Part shown: one piece after another, positions 42,291 to 49,900 of the stretch | Layout: every line of letters begins with the position of its first letter | How positions within the stretch are numbered: the first letter of the stretch is position 1 | Source: Azospirillaceae bacterium | GTDB lineage: Bacteria > Pseudomonadota > Alphaproteobacteria > Azospirillales > Azospirillaceae | Length of the DNA stretch: 63,682 bases | Assembly: GCA_031291675.1 (NCBI GenBank) | Contig: JARLIO010000008.1 | Coordinates: 1-63,682 of the forward strand | Reading direction: 5' to 3' | Notes under the pieces: generated by a model | What the model saw: only the letters and a program-made list of their open reading frames with translations | Told to the model about the DNA's origin: nothing | Database searches by the model: none | Made by a program: the position numbers and the translations under genes

Positions 42291-42998
42291 CTATGCCCTC
42301 CGATAGGGTCGGGCGCAGATCGCCTCTGCGCGGGCGAAAAGCCGCCCCGAGATCGACGTGATCACAAGGTAAAGCACGAAAGCGGATAGATAGAAAAGAA
42401 ACGGCTGCCGGGTCGAGCCGGCGCCGACCTGGGCGGCGCGCATCAGTTCGACGAGTCCGACGACAGAAATCAGCGCCGTTTCCTTCAGAATGAGCTGCCA
42501 GACATTACCGAGACCCGGCAGCGCGAATCGCAGAGCTTGCGGCGCAACGATGCGCCGGAACATCGCCGGACCGCTCATGCCGCAGGCGCGGCCGGCTTCC
42601 AGTTCACCGCGCGCGATCGCCTTGAAAGCGCCCCGGAAAACTTCGGCCTGATAGGCTGCCGAGACCACGCCGAGGGCGAGTGCGCCGGTTGCGAAGGTCG
42701 GTATGCCGATGAAGCCGGTTGCGCCGAAGAACCCGCCGATCAGACCGAGGGCGCCGCTGCCGCCAAAATAAAGCAGATAGATCACCAGGAGGTCCGGAAT
42801 CCCGCGCAGGGTCGTCGTGTAAATGTCGGCAAGACGTCGTGCTACCGCGTTTCCGCCCAAGCGCATCAGCGCCAGGGCACTGCCGAAGATGGCCCCCAGG
42901 ACAAAACCGCTTGCCGCGATCGTAACGGTCGTCAAAGCGCCTTCGGACAGGGGGATCCACCATCGTCCGCCACCAAACAGCAGGTCGTAGCTATCCAT
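42291..42998 (-). CDS. Polar amino-acid ABC permease (HisQ type)
   Basis: About 235 residues starting MDSYDLLFGGGRWWIPLSEG at ATG 42996-42998, preceded by GGGGTGA. Typical segments are TTTLRGIPDLLVIYLLYFGG, AYQAEVFRGAFKAIARGELE and ACGMSGPAMFRRIVAPQALR, followed by LPGLGNVWQLILKETALISV. An upstream ATG at 43157 would add 53 residues with no homology, some overlapping the binding-protein stop, so it is rejected. Confidence 0.92.
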   Translation of the reverse strand: MDSYDLLFGGGRWWIPLSEGALTTVTIAASGFVLGAIFGSALALMRLGGNAVARRLADIYTTTLRGIPDLLVIYLLYFGGSGALGLIGGFFGATGFIGIPTFATGALALGVVSAAYQAEVFRGAFKAIARGELEAGRACGMSGPAMFRRIVAPQALRFALPGLGNVWQLILKETALISVVGLVELMRAAQVGAGSTRQPFLFYLSAFVLYLVITSISGRLFARAEAICARPYRRA

Positions 42999-43153
42999 GG
43001 TCACCCCATTCCATTGTTTCCGGTAAGGCAGGCAAGGAATGCCGCCGCCGAAGTGGATCGAGAAATCAATCCGGGTGCAGAGTGAACGCGGGATATATCG
43101 CCCGGCATGAGAGCACCGGCTGGGAGGTCCGTCATCCGCACCTCCCAATAGGC

Positions 43154-43993
43154 TCAATTAAATGTCGTCTTCAACCACTTCAGGGCAAGCCGATCAATCG
43201 TACCATCGGCCTTGGCCGCAGCGATTGCTTTGTCGAACATGGCCTTCAGGACCGTGTCATCCTTGCGAAGGCCGACCGCAATGCCCTTTCCGAACACGTC
43301 ACTAACATAGACCGGGCCGGCGAGCTTGAAATCCTGGTAGTCCGGCTTGTCAAGAAGGGCCCCAAACGCGCTTTTCTGACCGAAGACACCGTCCAGGCGC
43401 CCGGCTTTGAGGTCGAGATCATGCTGCTCTGTTGTCTTGTATTCACGAACCGTCACGACACCCTTGAGGTATTTTTCGAGAAAGACGGCGCCGGCCGTGG
43501 AGCTCTGGACACCGATCGTCTTGCCTTTCAGCAAAGGCGCCAACGTCTCGATCGCCGCCTTGACCGTTGCCGCGTCGCCGTTGAGATCAATCGTGGTTCC
43601 CGCACCACCAAGGTCCGCGAGCGGCCCGGACTTGTCGACCATGAACACGCCGGCGGTCGGGGCGTAAGGCTCGGAGAATGAGATCACGGCCAGGCGCTTT
43701 TCCGTGATGATCAACGATGCCATGATCGCGTCGAATTTTTTGGCGGTCAGCGCCGGGATCAAGCCATCCCAGTCCTGGGCCACGATCTCGCATGTGATCT
43801 TCATGCGCGCGCAAAAATCGTTGGCGAGATCAATTTCGAAGCCGTCGAGCTTGCCGCCCGGTCCGGTGAAGTTCCAGGGCTCGTAAGCTCCTTCGGTCGC
43901 GATCACAATCGACTTCGGCGTTTCCGCGGCGCTCGCGCTGCCGGCGATGGCCGCCAGCATCAGGGCCCAGACTGCAACTCCTGCTTTCCTCAT
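43154..43993 (-). CDS. Amino-acid ABC transporter periplasmic binding protein (ArgT/HisJ type)
   Basis: About 279 residues with signal peptide MRKAGVAVWALMLAAIAGSA, cut after SAA. The mature domain reads KSIVIATEGAYEPWNFTGPG, GKLDGFEIDLANDFCARMKI, IVAQDWDGLIPALTAKKFDA, then MASLIITEKRLAVISFSEPY, the type II fold of Lys/Arg/Orn/His and opine binders. ATG 43991-43993 is preferred because AAAGGG is well spaced for it. The first gene of the importer operon. Ligand probably a cationic or polar amino-acid derivative. Confidence 0.92.
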   Translation of the reverse strand: MRKAGVAVWALMLAAIAGSASAAETPKSIVIATEGAYEPWNFTGPGGKLDGFEIDLANDFCARMKITCEIVAQDWDGLIPALTAKKFDAIMASLIITEKRLAVISFSEPYAPTAGVFMVDKSGPLADLGGAGTTIDLNGDAATVKAAIETLAPLLKGKTIGVQSSTAGAVFLEKYLKGVVTVREYKTTEQHDLDLKAGRLDGVFGQKSAFGALLDKPDYQDFKLAGPVYVSDVFGKGIAVGLRKDDTVLKAMFDKAIAAAKADGTIDRLALKWLKTTFN

Positions 43994-44301
43994 CGTCATC
44001 CCTTTCAAAGCATACGCCTTCGTTGGCGGCAGCCGTGCGCCGAGGTGGACAAATTCCTTCTCCCAATCTGGGAATTTTATCATCCTGACGATTTCGGGCC
44101 CCCGAAGGGACGGGGGACAGAGACATGGCCACGTCGTTCCGCTACCGCCGATGGCGGCACCTATTTCGTTGATGACAAACGGCTTATTGCCAATTCCTCG
44201 TTTTTGGGATACAAGATCGTATCCAATTTGGAATCCCATAGCAAGGGCCTTGTTGGGTTGAGATCCGGCATGCTGTAAGAGGCCGGAATTGCGCAGGAGG
44301 A
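43994..44301. promoter_or_regulatory. Divergent promoter region of the importer and GntR genes
   Basis: About 308 bp between the binding-protein gene and the GntR gene. It is AT-richer than its flanks and holds two operator-like dyads near 44207-44234 close to the GntR start. No gene is supported; short frames reading through it lack homology. Confidence 0.6.
44207..44234. promoter_or_regulatory. Pair of overlapping GntR operator candidates
   Basis: GGATACAAGATCGTATCC (44207-44224) is a perfect 6-6-6 inverted repeat. It overlaps TATCCA-ATT-TGGAAT (44220-44234), an imperfect version of the dyad at 40626-40641 in front of the aminotransferase. The bottom strand also reads CTTGTATCCCAAAAA, close to TTGTATCCAAAAATGG at 40623. 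Recurrence of TTGTATCC beside both operons points to the adjacent GntR protein. Confidence 0.55.
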
Positions 44302-45027
44302 ATGCTCGTGGCGAAAACCGCGACAAGAAAGATCCAACCCGACCTATCCGTCAGGCAGAAGACTTACATCGAGTTGAAGGACCTGATTCTGTCGGGACAG
44401 TTGAGACCGGCCGAACATGTCTCTGAAAGCCGTATCGCCACGCGCCTCGGCGTCAGTCGGACACCGTTGCGCGAAGCGCTGATGAAACTTGAGAAAGAAG
44501 GATTGGTCGTCTCCCAACGCAACGTCGGCTACACAGTCGCTGATGTCGATTTGAAAGCCATCTGCGATCTGCTTGTCGTGCGCGAAGTTGTCGATGCCCG
44601 TGCCGCGGAACTTGCTTGCGCCGTGGCTTCCGATGACGACCTGGAGCGGGTCGTCGCGATCATGCGGGAAATGGAGAGTCTGTCGGCATCAGTGACCGAT
44701 ACCCCGGTCGATGCCGCCCGGCAACTGGAGCTCGGCCTGCAAATCCACCGGGTTATCGCCGAGATCACGCAAAATGAGGCTTTGATCCGCATCTGCGATC
44801 AGATTTACCAGCAGCTCCAGCTTGCGCTTCTTCTGGAAGTCCTGTGGATCGATCTCGGCGACACCGGGCTCACCGAGCATCGCGCCATCACGGATGCCTT
44901 GTTGGCGCGCGACCCCGAACAGGCCGCGGCAGCGGCAAAGGCGCATGTGAGAAGCAGTCTAAGCAACATGTCGCGCGTCCGAAAGGTCTATGAACTGATC
45001 AGCGGCAACCGGGACAGCGCTGGTTGA
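44302..45027 (+). CDS. GntR family regulator, FadR/FCD subfamily
   Basis: A 241-residue regulator. The winged HTH is TYIELKDLILSGQLRPAEHV, SESRIATRLGVSRTPLREAL, KLEKEGLV. The C-terminal FCD helical bundle follows, with DLLVVREVVDARAAELACAV and metal/ligand residues such as HRVIAEITQNEAL and EHRAITDALLARD. Divergent to the importer operon and the most likely controller of the whole nitrogen-compound island. Its effector is probably the imported compound or a breakdown product. Confidence 0.92.
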   Translation: MLVAKTATRKIQPDLSVRQKTYIELKDLILSGQLRPAEHVSESRIATRLGVSRTPLREALMKLEKEGLVVSQRNVGYTVADVDLKAICDLLVVREVVDARAAELACAVASDDDLERVVAIMREMESLSASVTDTPVDAARQLELGLQIHRVIAEITQNEALIRICDQIYQQLQLALLLEVLWIDLGDTGLTEHRAITDALLARDPEQAAAAAKAHVRSSLSNMSRVRKVYELISGNRDSAG

Positions 45028-45154
45028 GGCCAACTCTTTGTCCGCAACGGTTCCGCCATAACAAACCGCAAATCCTCGAACCCGGGCTTCTCAAAACCCG
45101 TCCTGATGGCCGGCGACATCGGTTGACGGGTGCAATCGCTGCGCTCGGGCGACA

Positions 45155-46726
45155 TTAGCGCTGCCGCCCGGAAGGCTCCAGCGACGCGGATCCGGATGCA
45201 GGCTCCGGTTGCGCTGTATCCGAGCGCAGGGGCTGGTCGGGCAGCAGCAGGACGATCAGGAAGGCGGCAAGCGCGATCACGGCACTGGTGGTGAAGGCCA
45301 CCGACAGGCCGTCGCGATAGGCGGCAATGACGGATTCATGAAGCGCCATGGGAAGCGAAAGGATGCGATCGATCCCCGCATCCAGTAATGACGGACCCTG
45401 TCCCTGGTCCGCCGACATCGCGGGCAGGTCGCGGGTCAATCGCGCGGTCAGGATGGTCCCTGACAGCGCGACCCCGACCGCGCTGCCCAGGGACCGGAAA
45501 TAGGCCGTCGCCGCCGTCGCGACGCCCAGGTCGGCGCGCGGCACGATATTCTGTACCGCGATGGTCAGAACCGGCATTGTCAGACCCAGACCTAATCCCA
45601 GGGTCACCAGCAAGCCTTCAATCAGTGTGCCTGTGCTCGCCGTCTCGGCCGTTCGAGCCATCAGGATTGTGCTGAGCGTTGCCAGCCCGAGGCCGGTCAC
45701 CACGAAATTTCGGGTTCGGCCGGTTTTCGAGACCAGGCGTCCGCCAATCACCGACGACAGGATGAAACCAACCATCGTCGGGGCGATCATCAGGCCGGCG
45801 CGCGACGGGCTGGCCCCCAGCAGCAGCTGGAAGAACATCGGCATGAACACCAGCATCGAAAACATCGCCATCGAGGTCAGGCCCAGCACCAGCGTCGCGA
45901 TGACGAAGATGCGGCTGTTGAACAGATGGAGCGGCAGGATCGGTTCCGCGACCCGGCGCTCGACCACGATCATCGCGCTGAATGCCGCCACCGCCAGCGC
46001 CGCCGCGCCGATGATTTCAGGCGAAAACCACGGATATTCGACACCGCCCCAGCTCAGCATCAACAGCAAGGCTCCGGTTCCGACGATCATCAGGAACGCA
46101 CCGGCATAGTCGATGTCGTGGGTTCGCGACGGGCGTCGATGCCGCAGGCCGGTACAAATTAGGATCAGCGCCAGCAGTCCGACCGGAATGTTGATGTAGA
46201 AGATCCAGCGCCAGGACAAGGCGTCGGTGATCAGGCCGCCCAACAGCGGCCCGGCGATGCTGCATACCGCAAAAATGGCAACAAACATGCCCTGATAACG
46301 GCCGCGTTGACGCGGTTCGACCAGATCGCCGACCGCCGTTTGGGTCAGGGTGAACAAGCCTCCGGCGCCGATGCCCTGGACGGCCCGGAACAGGATCAGT
46401 TCGACCATGCTCTGTGCCTGGCCGCACAAGGCGGAGCCGACCAGGAACACCAGGATCGAGACCACGAAGGCCGGCCGGCGGCCATAGATGTCGCTGAGTT
46501 TGCCATAAAGCGGGGTTGTTGTGGTTGACGTCACCAGAAACGCGGTGACGACCCAGGACAGGTGCGACAGACCGCCCAGGTCGCCGACGATGCGGGGCAA
46601 TGCGGTCGCGACGATATTCTGGTCAAGCGCCGCCAGCATCAAGGTCATCATCAGGCCGGGCAAGGCGATCCACAATGCGCGCGTCGACGGCCGCAAAACA
46701 GCGGCCTCTGGCTGTGAAGGACTCAT
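45155..46726 (-). CDS. DHA2 family drug:H+ antiporter (EmrB/QacA type MFS)
   Basis: About 523 residues with roughly 14 hydrophobic helices. MLAALDQNIVATALPRIVGD (motif D1-like), WVVTAFLVTSTTTTPLYGKL, SDIYGRRPAF (motif A), RAVQGIGAGGL (motif B) and GPLLGGLITDALSWRWIFYI, NIPVG (motif C) are all typical of DHA2 exporters. ATG 46724-46726 is chosen over an upstream start with no hydrophobic lead. It stands alone; no EmrA-type membrane fusion partner or TetR regulator is adjacent. Substrate unknown. Confidence 0.93.
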   Translation of the reverse strand: MSPSQPEAAVLRPSTRALWIALPGLMMTLMLAALDQNIVATALPRIVGDLGGLSHLSWVVTAFLVTSTTTTPLYGKLSDIYGRRPAFVVSILVFLVGSALCGQAQSMVELILFRAVQGIGAGGLFTLTQTAVGDLVEPRQRGRYQGMFVAIFAVCSIAGPLLGGLITDALSWRWIFYINIPVGLLALILICTGLRHRRPSRTHDIDYAGAFLMIVGTGALLLMLSWGGVEYPWFSPEIIGAAALAVAAFSAMIVVERRVAEPILPLHLFNSRIFVIATLVLGLTSMAMFSMLVFMPMFFQLLLGASPSRAGLMIAPTMVGFILSSVIGGRLVSKTGRTRNFVVTGLGLATLSTILMARTAETASTGTLIEGLLVTLGLGLGLTMPVLTIAVQNIVPRADLGVATAATAYFRSLGSAVGVALSGTILTARLTRDLPAMSADQGQGPSLLDAGIDRILSLPMALHESVIAAYRDGLSVAFTTSAVIALAAFLIVLLLPDQPLRSDTAQPEPASGSASLEPSGRQR

Positions 46727-47248
46727 GATCTCGAAATCTTCCGTAGCAGCCCAGGAGACATCGATCGAACCGGCGCGCCATGTCATGCCCGGTTCGAGCC
46801 ATCGGACTTTGTCAGGGGCGCGGAGCGTGGCGACAAAGCCGGCCGATAGAACTCCCGATTAGATGAGGGTGTCATCATAAAACACAAGGGGGCGCGGTGC
46901 AGCGTTTCTTGGGATCGCCTGACCGATGGCCGTTGCCCTCATCGCGGCGAAGAGTCGCAGGACGGCGCAGGGACCTGTTTAACAGCGCTAATATGTATGA
47001 AAATTGCGCAGGAAACCCGATGCGATCGGGCAAAGCTGTGGTATGGCCATCAGTTTTGGTATCATCGTTCGGACGATGGTGTTACAATCTTGTCGCGTTG
47101 GTGTCGTCACCCCGCAGACTGATCCCGGATTTTTGGCCCCAGTGCCTTTTTTGTCAGATCCTCTCACGGGGGAACTCAGGATGATGATTGCGGCCTGCAA
47201 GGTCACGACGCCCCGGTCTAACGCCACGCGGATTTGTGGAGCCCTGCA
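46727..47248. other. Gap between the exporter and the ligase-like gene
   Basis: About 520 bp with no supported gene. It contains a hairpin CATCGT-TCGG-ACGATG (47063-47078) in a moderately AT-rich stretch that may be a dyad operator between the divergent genes. Short frames here lack family resemblance. Confidence 0.5.
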
Positions 47249-48811
47249 ATGACAAGCGGAGCGTTGGGGCGCAATTGGGAAGAAAGCCTGTCGGCACAGC
47301 CCCGGTTGCTGCGGGTGGGCGATGGCCGCATCGTCTTGACCGGCAAGGCGATGCTGGAAGGCGCGCGTCAGGTCGCCGAACGGCTGCGCGTCCGGGGGGT
47401 GGTGCGGAGCGAGGCGGTTCCGGTGTTCGTGGCCAACCGGGCATCCGATCTTGTCGCGGTGCTGGGGGTCTGGCTGGCGGGCGCGGTCGTCGTGCCGATC
47501 CACCAGAATGCGTCGCCGGATCGCGTGGCGTCGATCGTCACGGTCTCGGGCGCGCGTTTTCTGATTGATAATGGCTTGCCGGACGCCGGGCCTGACGGGG
47601 GAACCGCGTTATCAGTGGCGGCTCGGACGCCGTCGTTGGCCGATCGTATCGTCGACCGGAGCGAGGGCGTGACCGTTCTGGCGCATGAGGCCCGGGTCTT
47701 CGACCTGCTGCAGGGGGCCGCCCTGGTGATGTTCAACTCGGCCTCAACCGTGGCGCCGCGCGGCGTCGTGATCGCCCATGACAGTTTTCAGCGCAAGCTT
47801 GCGGCAATCGACACGCGCCATGGCTTCAACGCCGCCTGCCGGACGCAGGTTGTGCTGCCGATCACGATCAGCGCCGGGCTGTGGATGACCCTGTTGACCC
47901 TGCTCCGCGGTGGTTCGGTGCATTTGCGCCAGGATTTTTCGCCGCTACCGACCCTGGACGCCATTGCCGAGGATGGCATCACCCATGTTGCCCTGGTGCC
48001 GGCGATGCTGCGCGCCCTGGTGGCGGCCGAGATCCTGGACGCTGTCCGGGACCGGGCGGCGCGGATTGCGGCGCTGGGCCGGCTGACGGACATATTTACC
48101 GGTGGCGATGTCATCAGCGCCTCGGTGATCCGTGCCGTGACGGCGCTGTTTCCGGGTGCCGTGCTGACCAACGGCTTCGGCCGGACCGAGACCGGCACCT
48201 GTGATCTGACGACGCTGGCGGGCGATCTGGAGGCCCATCCCGGCGCGGTGGGCCGGCCGACCCCGGGGGTGCGGGTGCGGATCGTCGGGGAGGATGGGCA
48301 GCCGGTTGCTCCGGGTACGGTTGGCGAGCTGCAGATTCTGACGCCGTTCATCATGAGCGGCTATCTCGGGGCGCCCGACATGACGCGGGCAGCCTTTGAC
48401 GGCAACTGGTTCCGTACCGGCGATCTCGCTTTTGCCCATGCCGATGGTGTCGTTGAAGTCCTGGCCTGTCGCACCGAGGTGATGGCGCGCGGCGCGACCA
48501 AAGTTTATCCGCAAGAGGTTGAGCAGGCGTTCGTCGGCCATCCCGCGGTGCAGGATGTGCTGGCCACCGGCGTGCCCGATCCGCTGCTGGGCGAACGGAT
48601 TCACCTCGCGGTCGTTCTGCGCGGCTCGGCGCGGCCGGGCGTCGATGATTTGCAGCGCTGGGCGGCGCCTCGGCTCGAAACTGTCAAATTCCCCGATCAG
48701 TTCCACTTCACCGCGGCGCTGCCGATCGGCGGCACCGGTCGGTTTGATCGGGGCCGTTTGCGCCAGATGATCACGGATGGGCGGTTGCCGCGATCGGATG
48801 AGCTTGGCTGA
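47249..48811 (+). CDS. Adenylate-forming enzyme (acyl-CoA synthetase-like) with altered catalytic motifs
   Basis: About 520 residues of the ANL superfamily. It keeps NGFGRTETGTCDLT (motif A5), the nucleotide-binding WFRTGDLAF (A7) and MARGATKVYPQEVEQAF (A8). The P-loop, normally YTSGTTGxPKGV, reads MFNSASTVAPRGVVI, and the C-terminal catalytic lysine motif, normally PxTxTGKxxR, reads IGGTGRFDRG with Arg at or next to the Lys position. Acyl-adenylate formation may be weak or lost. Substrate and pathway unknown; no acyl carrier protein or dehydrogenase genes are nearby. It ends three bases before the stop of the convergent transglutaminase gene. Confidence 0.8.
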   Translation: MTSGALGRNWEESLSAQPRLLRVGDGRIVLTGKAMLEGARQVAERLRVRGVVRSEAVPVFVANRASDLVAVLGVWLAGAVVVPIHQNASPDRVASIVTVSGARFLIDNGLPDAGPDGGTALSVAARTPSLADRIVDRSEGVTVLAHEARVFDLLQGAALVMFNSASTVAPRGVVIAHDSFQRKLAAIDTRHGFNAACRTQVVLPITISAGLWMTLLTLLRGGSVHLRQDFSPLPTLDAIAEDGITHVALVPAMLRALVAAEILDAVRDRAARIAALGRLTDIFTGGDVISASVIRAVTALFPGAVLTNGFGRTETGTCDLTTLAGDLEAHPGAVGRPTPGVRVRIVGEDGQPVAPGTVGELQILTPFIMSGYLGAPDMTRAAFDGNWFRTGDLAFAHADGVVEVLACRTEVMARGATKVYPQEVEQAFVGHPAVQDVLATGVPDPLLGERIHLAVVLRGSARPGVDDLQRWAAPRLETVKFPDQFHFTAALPIGGTGRFDRGRLRQMITDGRLPRSDELG

Positions 48812-48814
48812 CCG

Positions 48815-49900
48815 TCAGGGCACGGGCGCAACATCGGCCGCGGGCACCTCGTCTCGGATCTCGTCTGCGGTTTCGTCCGGGGGCGGCAGCTCATCAAGCG
48901 GCTCGACATCGACCGCGACCGTCAGTTCGTGCCACGCGCCGCCCAGAATCACGCCGCGCACCGGGCTGACATCGTCGTAATCGCGGCCCCAGGCAATCGA
49001 GATATAATTGGCGTCAGCGGTGCGGTCGTTGGTCGGATCGAAGTCGATCCAGCCCGCTGCCGGGCCGCACCAGGCGGCGAACCAGGCGTGCGAAGCGTCA
49101 GCCCCGATCAGGCGGGGACGGCCTTGCGGCGGCAGGGTCCGCAGATAGCCACTGACATAGCGCGCGGGCAATCCCAGCGCGCGCAGGCAACCAATCCCGA
49201 GATGGGCGAAATCCTGGCATACGCCGCGCCGGTGGTTCAGGACTTCGGCCAGCGGCGTGGATACCGAGGTCGCTGTGGCGTCGAAGCGGAAATCGCGAAA
49301 GATCCGCCGGGTCAGGTCCATCACCGCGGCGCCGATCGGACGGTCGGTCGTGAAGCTGGGGCGGGCGTAATCGCAGAGATCCGGGGTCGCCCGAACCAGA
49401 AGCGAGTCAAAGACCATGGCGGCGGCGGCCAGATCGTCATCGTCCACCGGGACTTGCGTTTGGGCCCGCACCAGCTCCCACGCCGGCGTTGCCGCCAGAT
49501 CGATGGTGGGGGGCTGGACCGTGACCTGCAGCGTGGATTCGATCTCCAGGCAGAGATGGGGTTCGCGGATCTCGCAATAGGAAGTCGGGTTGCCGAAATA
49601 GTCACACCAATCCGCGCGGGCTGCGGGTGCCGGGACGATGCGGATCTGCGGGTCGTCGCAGACTTGCCGCGGGTGCGGACGCGGGACCAGATGCAGGATG
49701 TGATGGGACACCGAGACCCGGTCGCCATAGCGATAGCGGGTCAGATGGCGCACCTGATAGCGCGTTGTCCGGTTGCCGGGCGCCGACAACGCCGGCGCGT
49801 CGACGGACAGCGGGGTTGCCGTCGCCGGGAGGGCGACAGCCACGGGAAGGGCGGGGTCGGCGATCGCCGCCACCGTGTCAGGCGGGGCGGGCGAAAGCAT
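48815..49900 (-). CDS. Transglutaminase-like peptidase, third gene of the ATP-grasp/alpha-E operon
   Basis: About 361 residues. An N-terminal Bact_transglu_N domain (TTRYQVRHLTRYRYGDRVSV, SHHILHLVPR) precedes a papain-fold transglutaminase core with catalytic Cys in RRGVCQDFAHLGIGCLRALG, His in DASHAWFAAW and Asp in WIDFDPTND. Such enzymes probably act as peptidases or amide-bond transferases rather than eukaryotic crosslinkers. ATG 49898-49900 overlaps the end of the upstream fused ATP-grasp gene by 23 bases. Earlier in-frame codons would read through the other gene in a non-homologous frame. It is expressed with the two genes upstream. Confidence 0.88.
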   Translation of the reverse strand: MLSPAPPDTVAAIADPALPVAVALPATATPLSVDAPALSAPGNRTTRYQVRHLTRYRYGDRVSVSHHILHLVPRPHPRQVCDDPQIRIVPAPAARADWCDYFGNPTSYCEIREPHLCLEIESTLQVTVQPPTIDLAATPAWELVRAQTQVPVDDDDLAAAAMVFDSLLVRATPDLCDYARPSFTTDRPIGAAVMDLTRRIFRDFRFDATATSVSTPLAEVLNHRRGVCQDFAHLGIGCLRALGLPARYVSGYLRTLPPQGRPRLIGADASHAWFAAWCGPAAGWIDFDPTNDRTADANYISIAWGRDYDDVSPVRGVILGGAWHELTVAVDVEPLDELPPPDETADEIRDEVPAADVAPVP

